Shown here piece by piece: positions 53,783 through 62,182 of a DNA stretch of 64,000 nt. The DNA comes from Bacteroides sp. UBA7333 (lineage in GTDB: Bacteria; Bacteroidota; Bacteroidia; Bacteroidales; Bacteroidaceae). Made by a program: the position numbers and the translations under genes. How positions within the stretch are numbered: the stretch's first letter is position 1; each line of letters begins with the position of its first letter. Location of the stretch: NCBI GenBank assembly GCA_002471195.1, contig DKPN01000061.1, forward strand, positions 62,792 to 126,791, read 5' to 3'. The notes beneath the pieces were generated by a model that was not told the origin of the DNA, searched no databases, and saw nothing but the letters and a program-made list of their open reading frames with translations.

Positions 53783-54850
53783 ATGACACGAATCAAAAAA
53801 CGAGGTTTAGAATATTTTCCGATGGATGCCGACTTTACCCGTCAGCCCGCCATACGTCGCATCATGAAAAAAGAGGGCGAAGGTGCCGCCTTGGTGCTGA
53901 TAGAGGTGCTTTGTGCCATCTACTCGCACGAGGGATATTACGTAAAGGCCGATGCGCTGTTTTACGAAGATGTGGCCGCAGTATGTTACGAGCGTAACGA
54001 AACCGACGTGCGGCGCATTATCGCCTTGGCCGTAGATTACGGATTGTTCGACGCTACTCTCTATAGCGAGCAAGGTGTGTTGACTTCGGTAGAAATTCAG
54101 CAACAGTTTTTGCACTGCACGCGGCGCCGTGTCAATACACATTTGCACAAAGAGTATATGTTGGTGACCGATGTCGATGCCCCCGAAGTGCAGCCCCGCC
54201 GAGTGCGCAAAAGTAGTGTGACGACGCTCGTGCAAAAAGAGCTACCCCTTGCCACAGTGGCCTGTAGCGATGTATGTGTTACACAAACTCCACAAAATGT
54301 TACATCGCACCCCCATAGCATAGCAAAGCAAAGCAAAATAACCCCCTCTATCCCCCTCGGGCAGGGGGAGGTGGTGGAAGATGAAAACATTGCTTCGCCT
54401 TTGATGAACGAACCCATTGCCGGTCATGCATTCGGTGGCATGGGTGGAGTGTTGCCGGTAGAGTGCAAGCAACCTACCAATGCGCAACAAGATAACGGTC
54501 AAGTGGTCAATACGCAGTTAGCTAATGTGCAAATGACTAATGCACAGCATATCAATGCGCAACAGGTCAATAGGCAACAAGGCAATGCGCAACCAGTTAA
54601 TACACAGCAGGTCATCACCCAAGAGATGATCGACAGCATGCAGCCGCCCCACGATGGTGTGCGCCGCAACCTCGATGGACTAAAGCTCAGTTTGCTGCAA
54701 TACCGCATATTGCCAGCCGAGCAGCACGCCATTATTCGTAAAAGCAACTTCGGCATGATAGGCCATGCCGTGTGGAAAGGCATCAGCACCCTGCACAGCA
54801 GTGGCGGCAAAATAAAAATGCCCGGTCGCTATCTGTTGAGTTTGCGGTAG
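53783..54850 (+). CDS. DUF4373 (Lin1244/Lin1753 N-terminal-like) replication-type protein
   Basis: Protein of 355 residues. Residues about 5-115 (GLEYFPMDADFTRQPAIRRIMKKEG, ALVLIEVLCAIYSHEGYYV, YERNETDVRRIIALAVDYGLFD) are the winged-helix DUF4373 domain of phage and mobile-element replication proteins. Residues about 233-280 are ten or so five-residue N-x-Q-x-x repeats. The C-terminal about 50 residues look helical. A palindromic REP-like sequence (54351-54369) lies inside the coding region. It is downstream of the repressor-controlled promoter. Usual companions such as a VirE-like helicase or primase are missing here. Confidence 0.82.
   Translation: MTRIKKRGLEYFPMDADFTRQPAIRRIMKKEGEGAALVLIEVLCAIYSHEGYYVKADALFYEDVAAVCYERNETDVRRIIALAVDYGLFDATLYSEQGVLTSVEIQQQFLHCTRRRVNTHLHKEYMLVTDVDAPEVQPRRVRKSSVTTLVQKELPLATVACSDVCVTQTPQNVTSHPHSIAKQSKITPSIPLGQGEVVEDENIASPLMNEPIAGHAFGGMGGVLPVECKQPTNAQQDNGQVVNTQLANVQMTNAQHINAQQVNRQQGNAQPVNTQQVITQEMIDSMQPPHDGVRRNLDGLKLSLLQYRILPAEQHAIIRKSNFGMIGHAVWKGISTLHSSGGKIKMPGRYLLSLR
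54351..54369. repeat. REP-like palindrome inside a coding region
   Basis: TCCCCCT (54351-54357) and AGGGGGA (54363-54369) around CGGGC. Similar C-rich/G-rich palindromes are common as intergenic REP-type repeats in Bacteroidetes. Here it is read in frame as part of the DUF4373-type protein. Confidence 0.6.
54479..54620 (+). repeat. 15-bp tandem repeats encoding N-x-Q-x-x
   Basis: Imperfect 15-bp units within the DUF4373-type gene encode about ten pentapeptides (NAQQD-, NTQLA, NVQMT, NAQHI, NAQQV, NRQQG, NAQPV, NTQQV). It is a Gln/Asn-rich linker prone to slippage and copy-number change. Confidence 0.8.
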
Positions 54851-55470
54851 GGAAGATGGGATAGGGGGGGCATAATTGAACTATGCTCCTTCAATAATTT
54901 ATAATAAGAATCCATTTGCCTTTGTATTTCGCAATGAATATGATTATATAATGCTGTGTTCTGTAAATAATGTAGGATGCTGCTAGGATTTTCAATCTGA
55001 TAAATAATCATAACAGGAAATCATCATAGTTTATTATGTCGTTGAATTAGATATGAAATATTATATATATTTTTTACTGTTTATTGCGGTGAATACTCTT
55101 TTTTATTATAGATTTGTAATAACCTTTGATTAGACTTTAAATTTATGTAATGAAAACACTTGCGAATAATATCTTACTGCTTTTCAGTTGGCTACCACTT
55201 TCACAACTTAACTATAGGTTGTTTATAAAAAAGATAGTCTACTTTCATGCTACTCGTCTATATGCCGATTATTAATGGCATTTTGTTCGAAACATTTTAT
55301 TAATAAATCATGAGGATGTCCATATCATCAAATACTTAAATATGATGAAAGAATACGGAGGTTTATAAATAGAGGCTATTAAGATATAAAGATAAATTTT
55401 TGCAATGTAAACAGAAAGATATTTAGTCTGATTCCTTGATTAATATTAACATACAATACAACCAATAATA
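54851..55470. other. 620-bp AT-rich gap at the left edge of the foreign cassette
   Basis: No confident gene. Two small ORFs were noted: 54829-55011 (minus, 60 codons), and 55150-55275 (plus, 41 residues, MKTLANNILLLFSWLPLSQLN...), which slightly resembles the N terminus of lipid A acyltransferases and may be a gene remnant. Composition falls from mixed to strongly AT-rich here, consistent with an insertion boundary. No terminal repeats were found by eye. Confidence 0.4.
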
Positions 55471-58400
55471 ATGGCACAATTCAATATTGGAGATCGTGTA
55501 ATAGATTTGACTACAAATGCTTTAGGTGTAGTCATTAAGGTTATGCCTGAAAGACGTGGGAGGCAATTATATAGCATTAGTTTACCACAAGGTAGTATAG
55601 ATGTTTTTGAAGACGATTTAAAATTGAGCTTTAATGAAAGCGATCCTTTTGAACGTTGTAAAAATATGATTTACGGAAGTTATTCAGAATATTCAAAACG
55701 GAATACTACTTTTAAGATCAAACATTCTAATAACTCTACAATTTCATCACTAAAAGCGTCTAAAACATTATTTAGAGCATATCAGTTTAAACCATTGTTG
55801 AAATTTTTAAACTCTCCTAATAGGCGACTTTTAGTGGCTGATGAGGTAGGTCTTGGTAAAACAATCGAGGCTGGACATATTATGTTGGAGCTTAAAGCTC
55901 GTAAAGAGCTAAAAAATGTTCTAATTGTATGTCCAAAATCTTTACAAGAGAAATGGAAAGCTGAACTTTATGAGAAATTTGGTCTTACATTTAAAATTAT
56001 TGAAAATTCTAATGATCTGATAGCTGATTTATCTTCAAGAACTAATACTGTTAGGGCTATTGTAAATTATGAAAAGATACGGATGCGCAAAAGCAAAAAA
56101 GGTGATAAAATTAATGATGTAAAAAATACTAATACTAACCTTATTGACTTTCTTTCTGAAAATCCGCTTCGTTTCAGTTTAGTGCTTTGTGACGAAGCAC
56201 ACAAGTTGAGAAATAGAGAAACTCAAACATATCGTGGAGCGGAAGTTGTGATGAATAATGCTGATTCTGTTTTATTTCTAACGGCTACTCCTGTAATGAT
56301 AAATGAAGAAAACTTGTATAATCTTCTTCATCTTCTTGATAATACAAGATATTTCAATTACCAAATTTTTGAAAATCGTTTAAAGGAAAATAGACCCTTT
56401 ATTGAGGCTATTAGTCAATTGAATAACAATGTTTCGCTAAATGTAATAGAATATAAACTGATTCATTCCGAGGTTCCTTCGCGCTTCTATATAGATGGTA
56501 AAGAAGCTTATTCTAAAACAAATACTATTGGTGATATTTACAAAAATGATCCAATCTTTACCGAATTATGTGATTTATTTAAAGAAGAAGATTCATATCG
56601 TGTAAGAGCTCGAATTCAATATTTACTCTCTATCATGAGTGTTATGAATACTGTATTCTCACGTACACGTAAACGAGAAGTGATTACAGATATGTCCCAA
56701 GCAGAAAGGTGTCCTCATATATGTAAGGTTGAATTATTTCCAGATGAACAAGATGAGTTTAATAAAATTATAGAGAACTACACAGAAGACAACTCATACA
56801 ATGATGGATGGGCTGAAGAATATATTTCTCAAGGTTTCCTATTAGGTTTAGTTCAAAAAAAACGACAAATAGCAAGTAGTGTATGGGGATATCTCAATGA
56901 TGAGAATGATCTTAATAGGGGAATTGATAATTATAAAGATTATCCGGACGCTAAAGTTGATAAGCTAGTAGAAATAATTCAACAAGTTTTCAAAAATGGG
57001 ACCAAAAAGCTTGTTGTATTTGCCTTATTTCGCCGTACCCTTAAATATTTAGATATTCGTCTAAAGAAACTAGGTTATAATGCGCTTATTATCCATGGAC
57101 AAGTAGACAATCGTACTGAAATATTAGATCAATTTAAAAATGATCATAAAGTTCATATACTTCTTTCCTCAGAAGTAGGTAGTGAAGGTTTAGATATGCA
57201 ATTCTGTAACTCTATGGTTAACTACGATTTACCTTGGAACCCAATGGTGGTAGAGCAGCGGATTGGTCGTATTGATAGGTTTGGTCAGAAAGCGAAGGTT
57301 GTAAATATATACAATATAGTAGTGGCTAATTCCATTCAAGAAGAGATATATATGCGTCTGTTGGAGCGCATTGGTATATTTCGTGGTACTATAGGAGATA
57401 TGGAGGCTATCCTTGATGCACAAATAGATGGAAGACTTGAAACCATTCAAGATGTATATCGGAAAATGGAAAAAGAGTTTTTTACAAAAGAATTGAGTAA
57501 GGCAGAAATAGAAAAGAAAATTGGCGAGGTAGAAAGAGCCATAGAAAACGAAAAAGAAAATCTTCAACACTTGCAAGAAGGTTTAAATAATTCGCTAACG
57601 AATGATGCTTATTTTAAAGACGAAATAAAGCGTATTCTTGATAATAACTCTTACGTTACCGAACAGGAATTATTTAACTATTTACAATCCGTAATTTATC
57701 ATCAATTAAGTACATGTAGTCTTGAAGAGAAAGGAAAGGGTATTTGGGAATTCAAACTGCCTCTTAGTAAGCCCGGTGTTTTAAGAAACTTTTTAACTCA
57801 GTATTGTGACAATAATGATGAATCTACAATTAGCCTTAGCCATTTTAAACATAAAATAGGCGAAGAAGTTAACTTCAAATTGACATTTAATCAGGAAAAG
57901 GCATATGATGATCATTCATTAAACTATTTGAATATATATCATCCCATGATTCAAGCATGTTTAAACTACTTTATGAAGAATGAAGATGAAACAAATACTT
58001 CATTTAATTATGCTTTACGTTCTGATGAAAATCTTCAGGTGGGTAATAAATATTTTATGGGAATATATCAACTTTCAGTGATACGTATGGTTCAAAATAT
58101 AGAAAAAACAAATGCTGAACTTGTGCCAGTAGTATTCAATCTTCAAACTCTAAAAATCGAGAAAGATAAAGCGATTGTTGATCAATTATTTCGTCGTTCG
58201 CAAATAGAAGGACTAGAGCATAATATAAGAAATAGCTCAAGTATTCAATTAAACATAATTGAGGATATGCGTTATGATTTTGCAGATTTTATCAATGCTG
58301 AGACAAAAAATCGTAAAAAAGAAGCGGAAAAACAAATAATGAGTGATAGAGCTCGAAATGAGCAACAAACTAATGAATACTATTCATCACGTATTAAAAA

Positions 58401-58617
58401 TCACGAAGCCAATATAAGAAATTGGGAAGGAAATTTGGAATTTATGACATATGATGAAAAAGGTATTCGCCGTTTGCAAAACTCTATTCGATTGGCTAAA
58501 GGAAGTATATCTTCATTAATAAATGAACGGAATGATCGCATAGATTTATTAAATAAAAATCAAGATTTAAAAGTTGAAGATAAATTAATATCTATAAGTT
58601 TAATAACCATAATCTAA
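55471..58617 (+). CDS. SNF2/RapA-like superfamily 2 helicase of a putative defence cassette
   Basis: ATPase of 1048 residues. A small N-terminal beta domain (about 3-50, FNIGDRVIDLTTNALGVV) resembles a Tudor/SH3-like fold. The SF2 core has Walker A DEVGLGKT (124-131), CDEAHKLRN (DEAH at 241-244) and FLTATP. The second RecA lobe has VVFALFRRTLKYLDIRL, SEVGSEGLDMQF and VVEQRIGRIDRFGQ. Residues about 660-720 and 940-1020 form long coiled coils that are not part of ordinary RapA. SNF2 ATPases of this type move along DNA or remodel bound proteins. It is followed 24 bp later by an actin-like ATPase gene, and the two are AT-rich compared with the genes to the left. Confidence 0.88.
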   Translation: MAQFNIGDRVIDLTTNALGVVIKVMPERRGRQLYSISLPQGSIDVFEDDLKLSFNESDPFERCKNMIYGSYSEYSKRNTTFKIKHSNNSTISSLKASKTLFRAYQFKPLLKFLNSPNRRLLVADEVGLGKTIEAGHIMLELKARKELKNVLIVCPKSLQEKWKAELYEKFGLTFKIIENSNDLIADLSSRTNTVRAIVNYEKIRMRKSKKGDKINDVKNTNTNLIDFLSENPLRFSLVLCDEAHKLRNRETQTYRGAEVVMNNADSVLFLTATPVMINEENLYNLLHLLDNTRYFNYQIFENRLKENRPFIEAISQLNNNVSLNVIEYKLIHSEVPSRFYIDGKEAYSKTNTIGDIYKNDPIFTELCDLFKEEDSYRVRARIQYLLSIMSVMNTVFSRTRKREVITDMSQAERCPHICKVELFPDEQDEFNKIIENYTEDNSYNDGWAEEYISQGFLLGLVQKKRQIASSVWGYLNDENDLNRGIDNYKDYPDAKVDKLVEIIQQVFKNGTKKLVVFALFRRTLKYLDIRLKKLGYNALIIHGQVDNRTEILDQFKNDHKVHILLSSEVGSEGLDMQFCNSMVNYDLPWNPMVVEQRIGRIDRFGQKAKVVNIYNIVVANSIQEEIYMRLLERIGIFRGTIGDMEAILDAQIDGRLETIQDVYRKMEKEFFTKELSKAEIEKKIGEVERAIENEKENLQHLQEGLNNSLTNDAYFKDEIKRILDNNSYVTEQELFNYLQSVIYHQLSTCSLEEKGKGIWEFKLPLSKPGVLRNFLTQYCDNNDESTISLSHFKHKIGEEVNFKLTFNQEKAYDDHSLNYLNIYHPMIQACLNYFMKNEDETNTSFNYALRSDENLQVGNKYFMGIYQLSVIRMVQNIEKTNAELVPVVFNLQTLKIEKDKAIVDQLFRRSQIEGLEHNIRNSSSIQLNIIEDMRYDFADFINAETKNRKKEAEKQIMSDRARNEQQTNEYYSSRIKNHEANIRNWEGNLEFMTYDEKGIRRLQNSIRLAKGSISSLINERNDRIDLLNKNQDLKVEDKLISISLITII

Positions 58618-58641
58618 TAACCATAATTAAAAACTAATACA

Positions 58642-59916
58642 ATGATTACAGTCGGATTTGATTTTGGGACTCATCAAACAAAGGTGTGTATAGAAGAACG
58701 AGAGGGTGTTGAGTTGAGTTATAACTTTTTTAAGTTTAAGGATACTTTTGGAAAAAAACAATATACACTTCCTTCTATTATTCATATAGATCATAATGGA
58801 TATTTACAATATGGCTATATTTCTCCTAAGCGTAAAGGGAAAATAATCAGATATTTCAAACAGACTACTTTTACTGATAAAAATAATGCTCTTTCTAAAG
58901 AGGATTCAATTTTGTATTCAATTTGGTACATTGCTTACATTCTTTTTGATCTGGAAGAGATATATGGGTACAAATTTTCGATTCAAATGGGCGTACCTAC
59001 TGATAATGCGCATTTTGCTGTACAAAAGCAACTTGCTGTTAGAATAATGGTTAGCGCATACTGGTTAGTAGAAAATGTGTTCGAAAATGATAAAGCCTCC
59101 TTTCTGAATTCAACGATTGATGAGCTAAAAGAAAAAACAAAAATATTTAGTTATAGCTCACAAATAAAAGAAGATTATGGTGTTTTAGTATTTCCTGAAG
59201 CTTATGCTTGTTTGATGCCATTAATAAAGTCTTCTAAGGTAGCCACAGGAATGTCATTGATGGTAGATATTGGTGGAGGAACTACTGATATTTCATTCTT
59301 TACGATAAAAAACAATAAACCCTGTGTGTATGATTTTAAATCAGTTAATAAAGGCCTTAATTTTTTGACTGAAATGGATCATCAAATTAATAGCCGTTTA
59401 GACTCCAACGTGATAGATGCATCAGAAATTAATAAAAGTAAAAATGCAATTTTAAAAAATGAAGTGAAGATTCATTGTGTTAATTTAGTAAATCGATTAC
59501 GTGCTGAATTTAAAAAACAATGTAATCTTAGGGTTGAAAGATTAATGGATGAGCTCAGCTCACGACCAATAATATATACAGGAGGTGGAAGTACATTTGG
59601 CGTGCTTAGAACAAAATATGATGGATTTCGTGATATTATTCATATATCTGAGAAGGAATGGAGAACAAAATCTGTTTCTGATCTGGATGAGATAAAAAGC
59701 CTTGGTCTTTGCCCTATACTTTCAATAGCTTACGGCTTATCAATAGGTGTCCCCAATGATGAAGTAGAGTGTGAGGGATTTAAAGATATTTTTATGGGCT
59801 TAAAAGGCCTCTCGGAAGAAAAACATAGCTATAAAGAATCTGGCACTAGAAAAACGTCTAGCTATAAAAATATGGATTATTATTTTTCAAAAGATGATTA
59901 CTATACAATAAAATAA
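58642..59916 (+). CDS. Actin/Hsp70-superfamily ATPase
   Basis: Protein of 424 residues with the actin-like ATP-binding fold: phosphate-1 loop GFDFGTHQTKVCIE (5-18), phosphate-2 loop MVDIGGGTTDISFF (about 207-220) and adenosine motif IIYTGGGSTFG (about 311-321). The C-terminal substrate-binding domain of true DnaK is absent; the tail is a short Ser/Lys/Tyr-rich region. It resembles the ParM/StbA or Hsp70-like ATPases that accompany helicases in uncharacterised bacterial modules. It is probably co-transcribed with the SNF2 gene and followed by a terminator. Role unknown: filament former, sensor or chaperone are all possible. Confidence 0.85.
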   Translation: MITVGFDFGTHQTKVCIEEREGVELSYNFFKFKDTFGKKQYTLPSIIHIDHNGYLQYGYISPKRKGKIIRYFKQTTFTDKNNALSKEDSILYSIWYIAYILFDLEEIYGYKFSIQMGVPTDNAHFAVQKQLAVRIMVSAYWLVENVFENDKASFLNSTIDELKEKTKIFSYSSQIKEDYGVLVFPEAYACLMPLIKSSKVATGMSLMVDIGGGTTDISFFTIKNNKPCVYDFKSVNKGLNFLTEMDHQINSRLDSNVIDASEINKSKNAILKNEVKIHCVNLVNRLRAEFKKQCNLRVERLMDELSSRPIIYTGGGSTFGVLRTKYDGFRDIIHISEKEWRTKSVSDLDEIKSLGLCPILSIAYGLSIGVPNDEVECEGFKDIFMGLKGLSEEKHSYKESGTRKTSSYKNMDYYFSKDDYYTIK

Positions 59917-59921
59917 ATAAG

Positions 59922-59966
59922 CAGCGAGTCATAACACCTTATCAAAAAAGATGTTGTGGCTCGTTG
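59922..59966 (+). terminator. Terminator after the actin-like ATPase gene
   Basis: A 19-pair stem with G-T wobbles and one mismatch: left arm 59922-59940 (CAGCGAGTC...), right arm 59948-59966 (...GGCTCGTTG), 7-nt loop, followed by TTTATTTAGGCTTTTT. It splits the cassette into two transcription units. Confidence 0.75.
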
Positions 59967-60196
59967 TTTATTTAGGCTTTTTCAACTTCTGGATATGCAC
60001 ATACCCCAATAGGTGTGAGCCACAGCTTACTTCTATCTCTTTAAACTTCTCGATGAACAAAGATGGCTTTGCAAACATTCGAAAAAGGCATATAATGTAT
60101 AGAGTGGATAAGTCGATGGAGTGAAGGGAAAAAGAATATTGAAAGAGATTATAACGTTTTATATATCAAAATGATTCACTTATAAATTCTAAAATA

Positions 60197-60583
60197 ATGG
60201 AAAAATTACAAGATCAAGTAAAAGACATTTGTAAATTAGCAGATGCAGTTATAAAGAATCCAGCATTAACAGTGGTAACTACTGCAAGTTCAGCTGGATT
60301 AAGTTCAAGTGTTATTAGTTTCGCTGCAGGTGGTTTATTCATACCCGGAATAGTATATATTGGTCCTATTACATACATTGTGATTTGGGTGTGGAAGAAA
60401 CTCTCAGATAAACAAAAAAGGCAGCAAGAAAAAGAAAGGATGTTACGTGATGTTATACGTAGCCAACAAGCCGTCATACGTGCATTAAAAAATAAAGAGA
60501 GATTTAATAGACAAGAAATTGATAATCTAAAAGAGATGCTTAGATTACTCGAAGAAGCTGGAGAAGTAGTTAAGGTTGCATAA
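60197..60583 (+). CDS. Small membrane protein with cytosolic coiled coil
   Basis: Protein of 128 residues, family not recognised. After an amphipathic head (about 1-22), two Gly/Ser/Ala-rich hydrophobic segments (about 23-65, TVVTTASSAGLSSSVISFAAGGLFIPG and IVYIGPITYIVIWVW) look like a hairpin or glycine-zipper membrane insertion. Residues about 68-125 are a charged coiled coil (KKLSDKQKRQQEKERMLRDVI..., EIDNLKEMLRLLEEAGEVV). Such layouts occur in membrane effectors of abortive-infection systems and in pore-forming proteins, but that is an inference. It is 2 bp from the next gene and so translationally coupled with it. Confidence 0.7.
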   Translation: MEKLQDQVKDICKLADAVIKNPALTVVTTASSAGLSSSVISFAAGGLFIPGIVYIGPITYIVIWVWKKLSDKQKRQQEKERMLRDVIRSQQAVIRALKNKERFNRQEIDNLKEMLRLLEEAGEVVKVA

Positions 60584-60585
60584 AT

Positions 60586-61977
60586 ATGGGAAAATATAAT
60601 TACTCAGAGTCTGAAAAAGAAACATTGAAGGTCCAAAAAATGCAAAAAGAGCAATTGGACTCCCTTAGTAAGAAAATGCAAGATAATGCTGATGAATTAG
60701 CGGATTTACGAAGAAGAGCTGAGACTCTTCTTCGTAAAAAAGGTATAGACCCAACGACGTTAAATGGTGCTAAAGAAACAAGCTATTCAGTAAAACTAAA
60801 AACAGAAGATACTCCATCTTGGAGTGAAATAGCAGAACAAGCAAATGAACAAGTTACGGATGATGTAGAATATGAAGACTTGTTAACTAAAGACGAATTT
60901 CAATTTTGCATTGACGAAGTCAATCGCATAAATGATGAGTTTTCCGTAAAAACAGGTATCTATAATAAGAAAGATATGTCATTTCTTATGATTGCTACTG
61001 CATTACAAACAGCAAGGTGGCTTATTATCCAGGAACTTTGTGGAGACTTGGGAGAAACCATAGATGGAGAAAGCCGCTTGGATCATAACGACAAGATAAT
61101 CAAAGATGATGCTGAAAACTCAAATAAATCATTCAAAGAATTCTTTGGAGAGTATGACTATAGCCCAAGTGAAAAACAATATAAATCATGGGAGCAGATC
61201 ATCTTTAGTAGTGCACCCTATGACACGACAGTTGGTTCCCCTAATTTTGGCGAAAACCTAGGAGGAAAATATCATAGATACAAAACACTTGGCCATGATC
61301 CAATACTTGGTTGGATTTTTGGTACTGCAAACTTTATAACAGACACTTGCACTTTATCTAATTTTAGCTCGTACAGAATCTCAAGAGAGGGAACACCACA
61401 TTTTGTAGAGGCGACTGATATTGCAACTATTTTCTATGAAGTATTTGATAGTACAAAAGAAGATTATCTCAGGCTCCCTGCTGGATTATTTGCGCAGTAT
61501 GTCCATTTAAAATCAGATGCTTTTACAAAACTAGGTTTGCCAGTGCCTGTTATTCAAGTTTTTTCTGAACAACTAGCAGGAAAATTATACAAGAGTCAGT
61601 ATGACTCACTTTGTCTGCTAAAAGACTTGAAAATTGTAGGACATCAAGCTGGATGGAGTATCATTATTAATATGATAACAGGGCTTTTACATGGTTTTAT
61701 GTACGACGAAAAGAAAGATGGAGACAGAGAAATGTATGAGGTAAGAACCAGAAAGATTCTGTGTATGTCTAATGCATTAGCATCAGCAGGGAATATTGGT
61801 TATGTTATTGGATTGGAAGATTGGAAGAAACTAGATATTGGTGGTATCATGGTAAGTTTATATAGGCTTTTCACTGATATTAGGTTTATCACTAAGGTTA
61901 AGAAAGATTTTATAAGCACTGAAATGAATAAAGTACTAGAAGACGAAATTCGTGAATTAAATTCTTACTTTTCATAA
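60586..61977 (+). CDS. 463-residue protein of unknown family in the cassette
   Basis: Not recognised. Residues about 3-50 form a coiled coil (SESEKETLKVQKMQKEQLDSLSKKM). The rest is mainly helical, with conserved-looking Gly/Asp/His-rich block LGHDPILGWIFGTANFITDTCT (about 234-255), preceded by FGENLGGKYHRYKTLGH, and followed by GLFAQYVHLKSDAFTKLGLPVP and GWSIIINMITGLLHGFMYDE. The latter looks like a membrane-associated or buried helix rather than a nuclease motif. No HNH, PD-D/ExK, TIR or nucleotidyltransferase signature is visible. It begins 2 bp after the small membrane protein, which probably makes the two a functional pair. Confidence 0.75.
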   Translation: MGKYNYSESEKETLKVQKMQKEQLDSLSKKMQDNADELADLRRRAETLLRKKGIDPTTLNGAKETSYSVKLKTEDTPSWSEIAEQANEQVTDDVEYEDLLTKDEFQFCIDEVNRINDEFSVKTGIYNKKDMSFLMIATALQTARWLIIQELCGDLGETIDGESRLDHNDKIIKDDAENSNKSFKEFFGEYDYSPSEKQYKSWEQIIFSSAPYDTTVGSPNFGENLGGKYHRYKTLGHDPILGWIFGTANFITDTCTLSNFSSYRISREGTPHFVEATDIATIFYEVFDSTKEDYLRLPAGLFAQYVHLKSDAFTKLGLPVPVIQVFSEQLAGKLYKSQYDSLCLLKDLKIVGHQAGWSIIINMITGLLHGFMYDEKKDGDREMYEVRTRKILCMSNALASAGNIGYVIGLEDWKKLDIGGIMVSLYRLFTDIRFITKVKKDFISTEMNKVLEDEIRELNSYFS

Positions 61978-62082
61978 GTAAATTTATGTTGTTAAAGTAG
62001 AACTATTGATATTTATGCTTTTTCATCACTAAGTATTCATGTGTAATGAAAAAGTTTATTTTCAAAGAAGAATATGCTTCCG

Positions 62083-62162
62083 GTGCAGATAGTAATGCTT
62101 GAAATTACGGAAAGTGGCAAAGTGAAAGAGTTACAAAATTGTCATCATCTCACTATCTGCAC
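62083..62162. repeat. Inverted repeat between the cassette and the Fic gene
   Basis: Perfect 11-bp arms, GTGCAGATAGT (62083-62093) and ACTATCTGCAC (62152-62162), 58 bp apart, in the gap between converging genes. It may be a bidirectional terminator, or a scar or recognition site at the cassette's right edge. Confidence 0.55.
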
Positions 62163-62182
62163 AGGAGGCTCCTTTAAATTAG

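Noticed and set aside
54479..54620. Short direct repeats as a CRISPR or iteron array
   Set aside because: They are in frame inside a gene and encode a regular pentapeptide, so they are protein-level repeats.
54829..55011. 60-codon minus-strand ORF after the DUF4373-type gene
   Set aside because: Overlaps the end of a real gene, no recognisable pattern, AT-rich background; kept only as a note in the gap entry.
55471..58617. Classification as a DISARM-type or restriction-system helicase
   Set aside because: No methyltransferase, nuclease or phospholipase-D partner in the neighbourhood.
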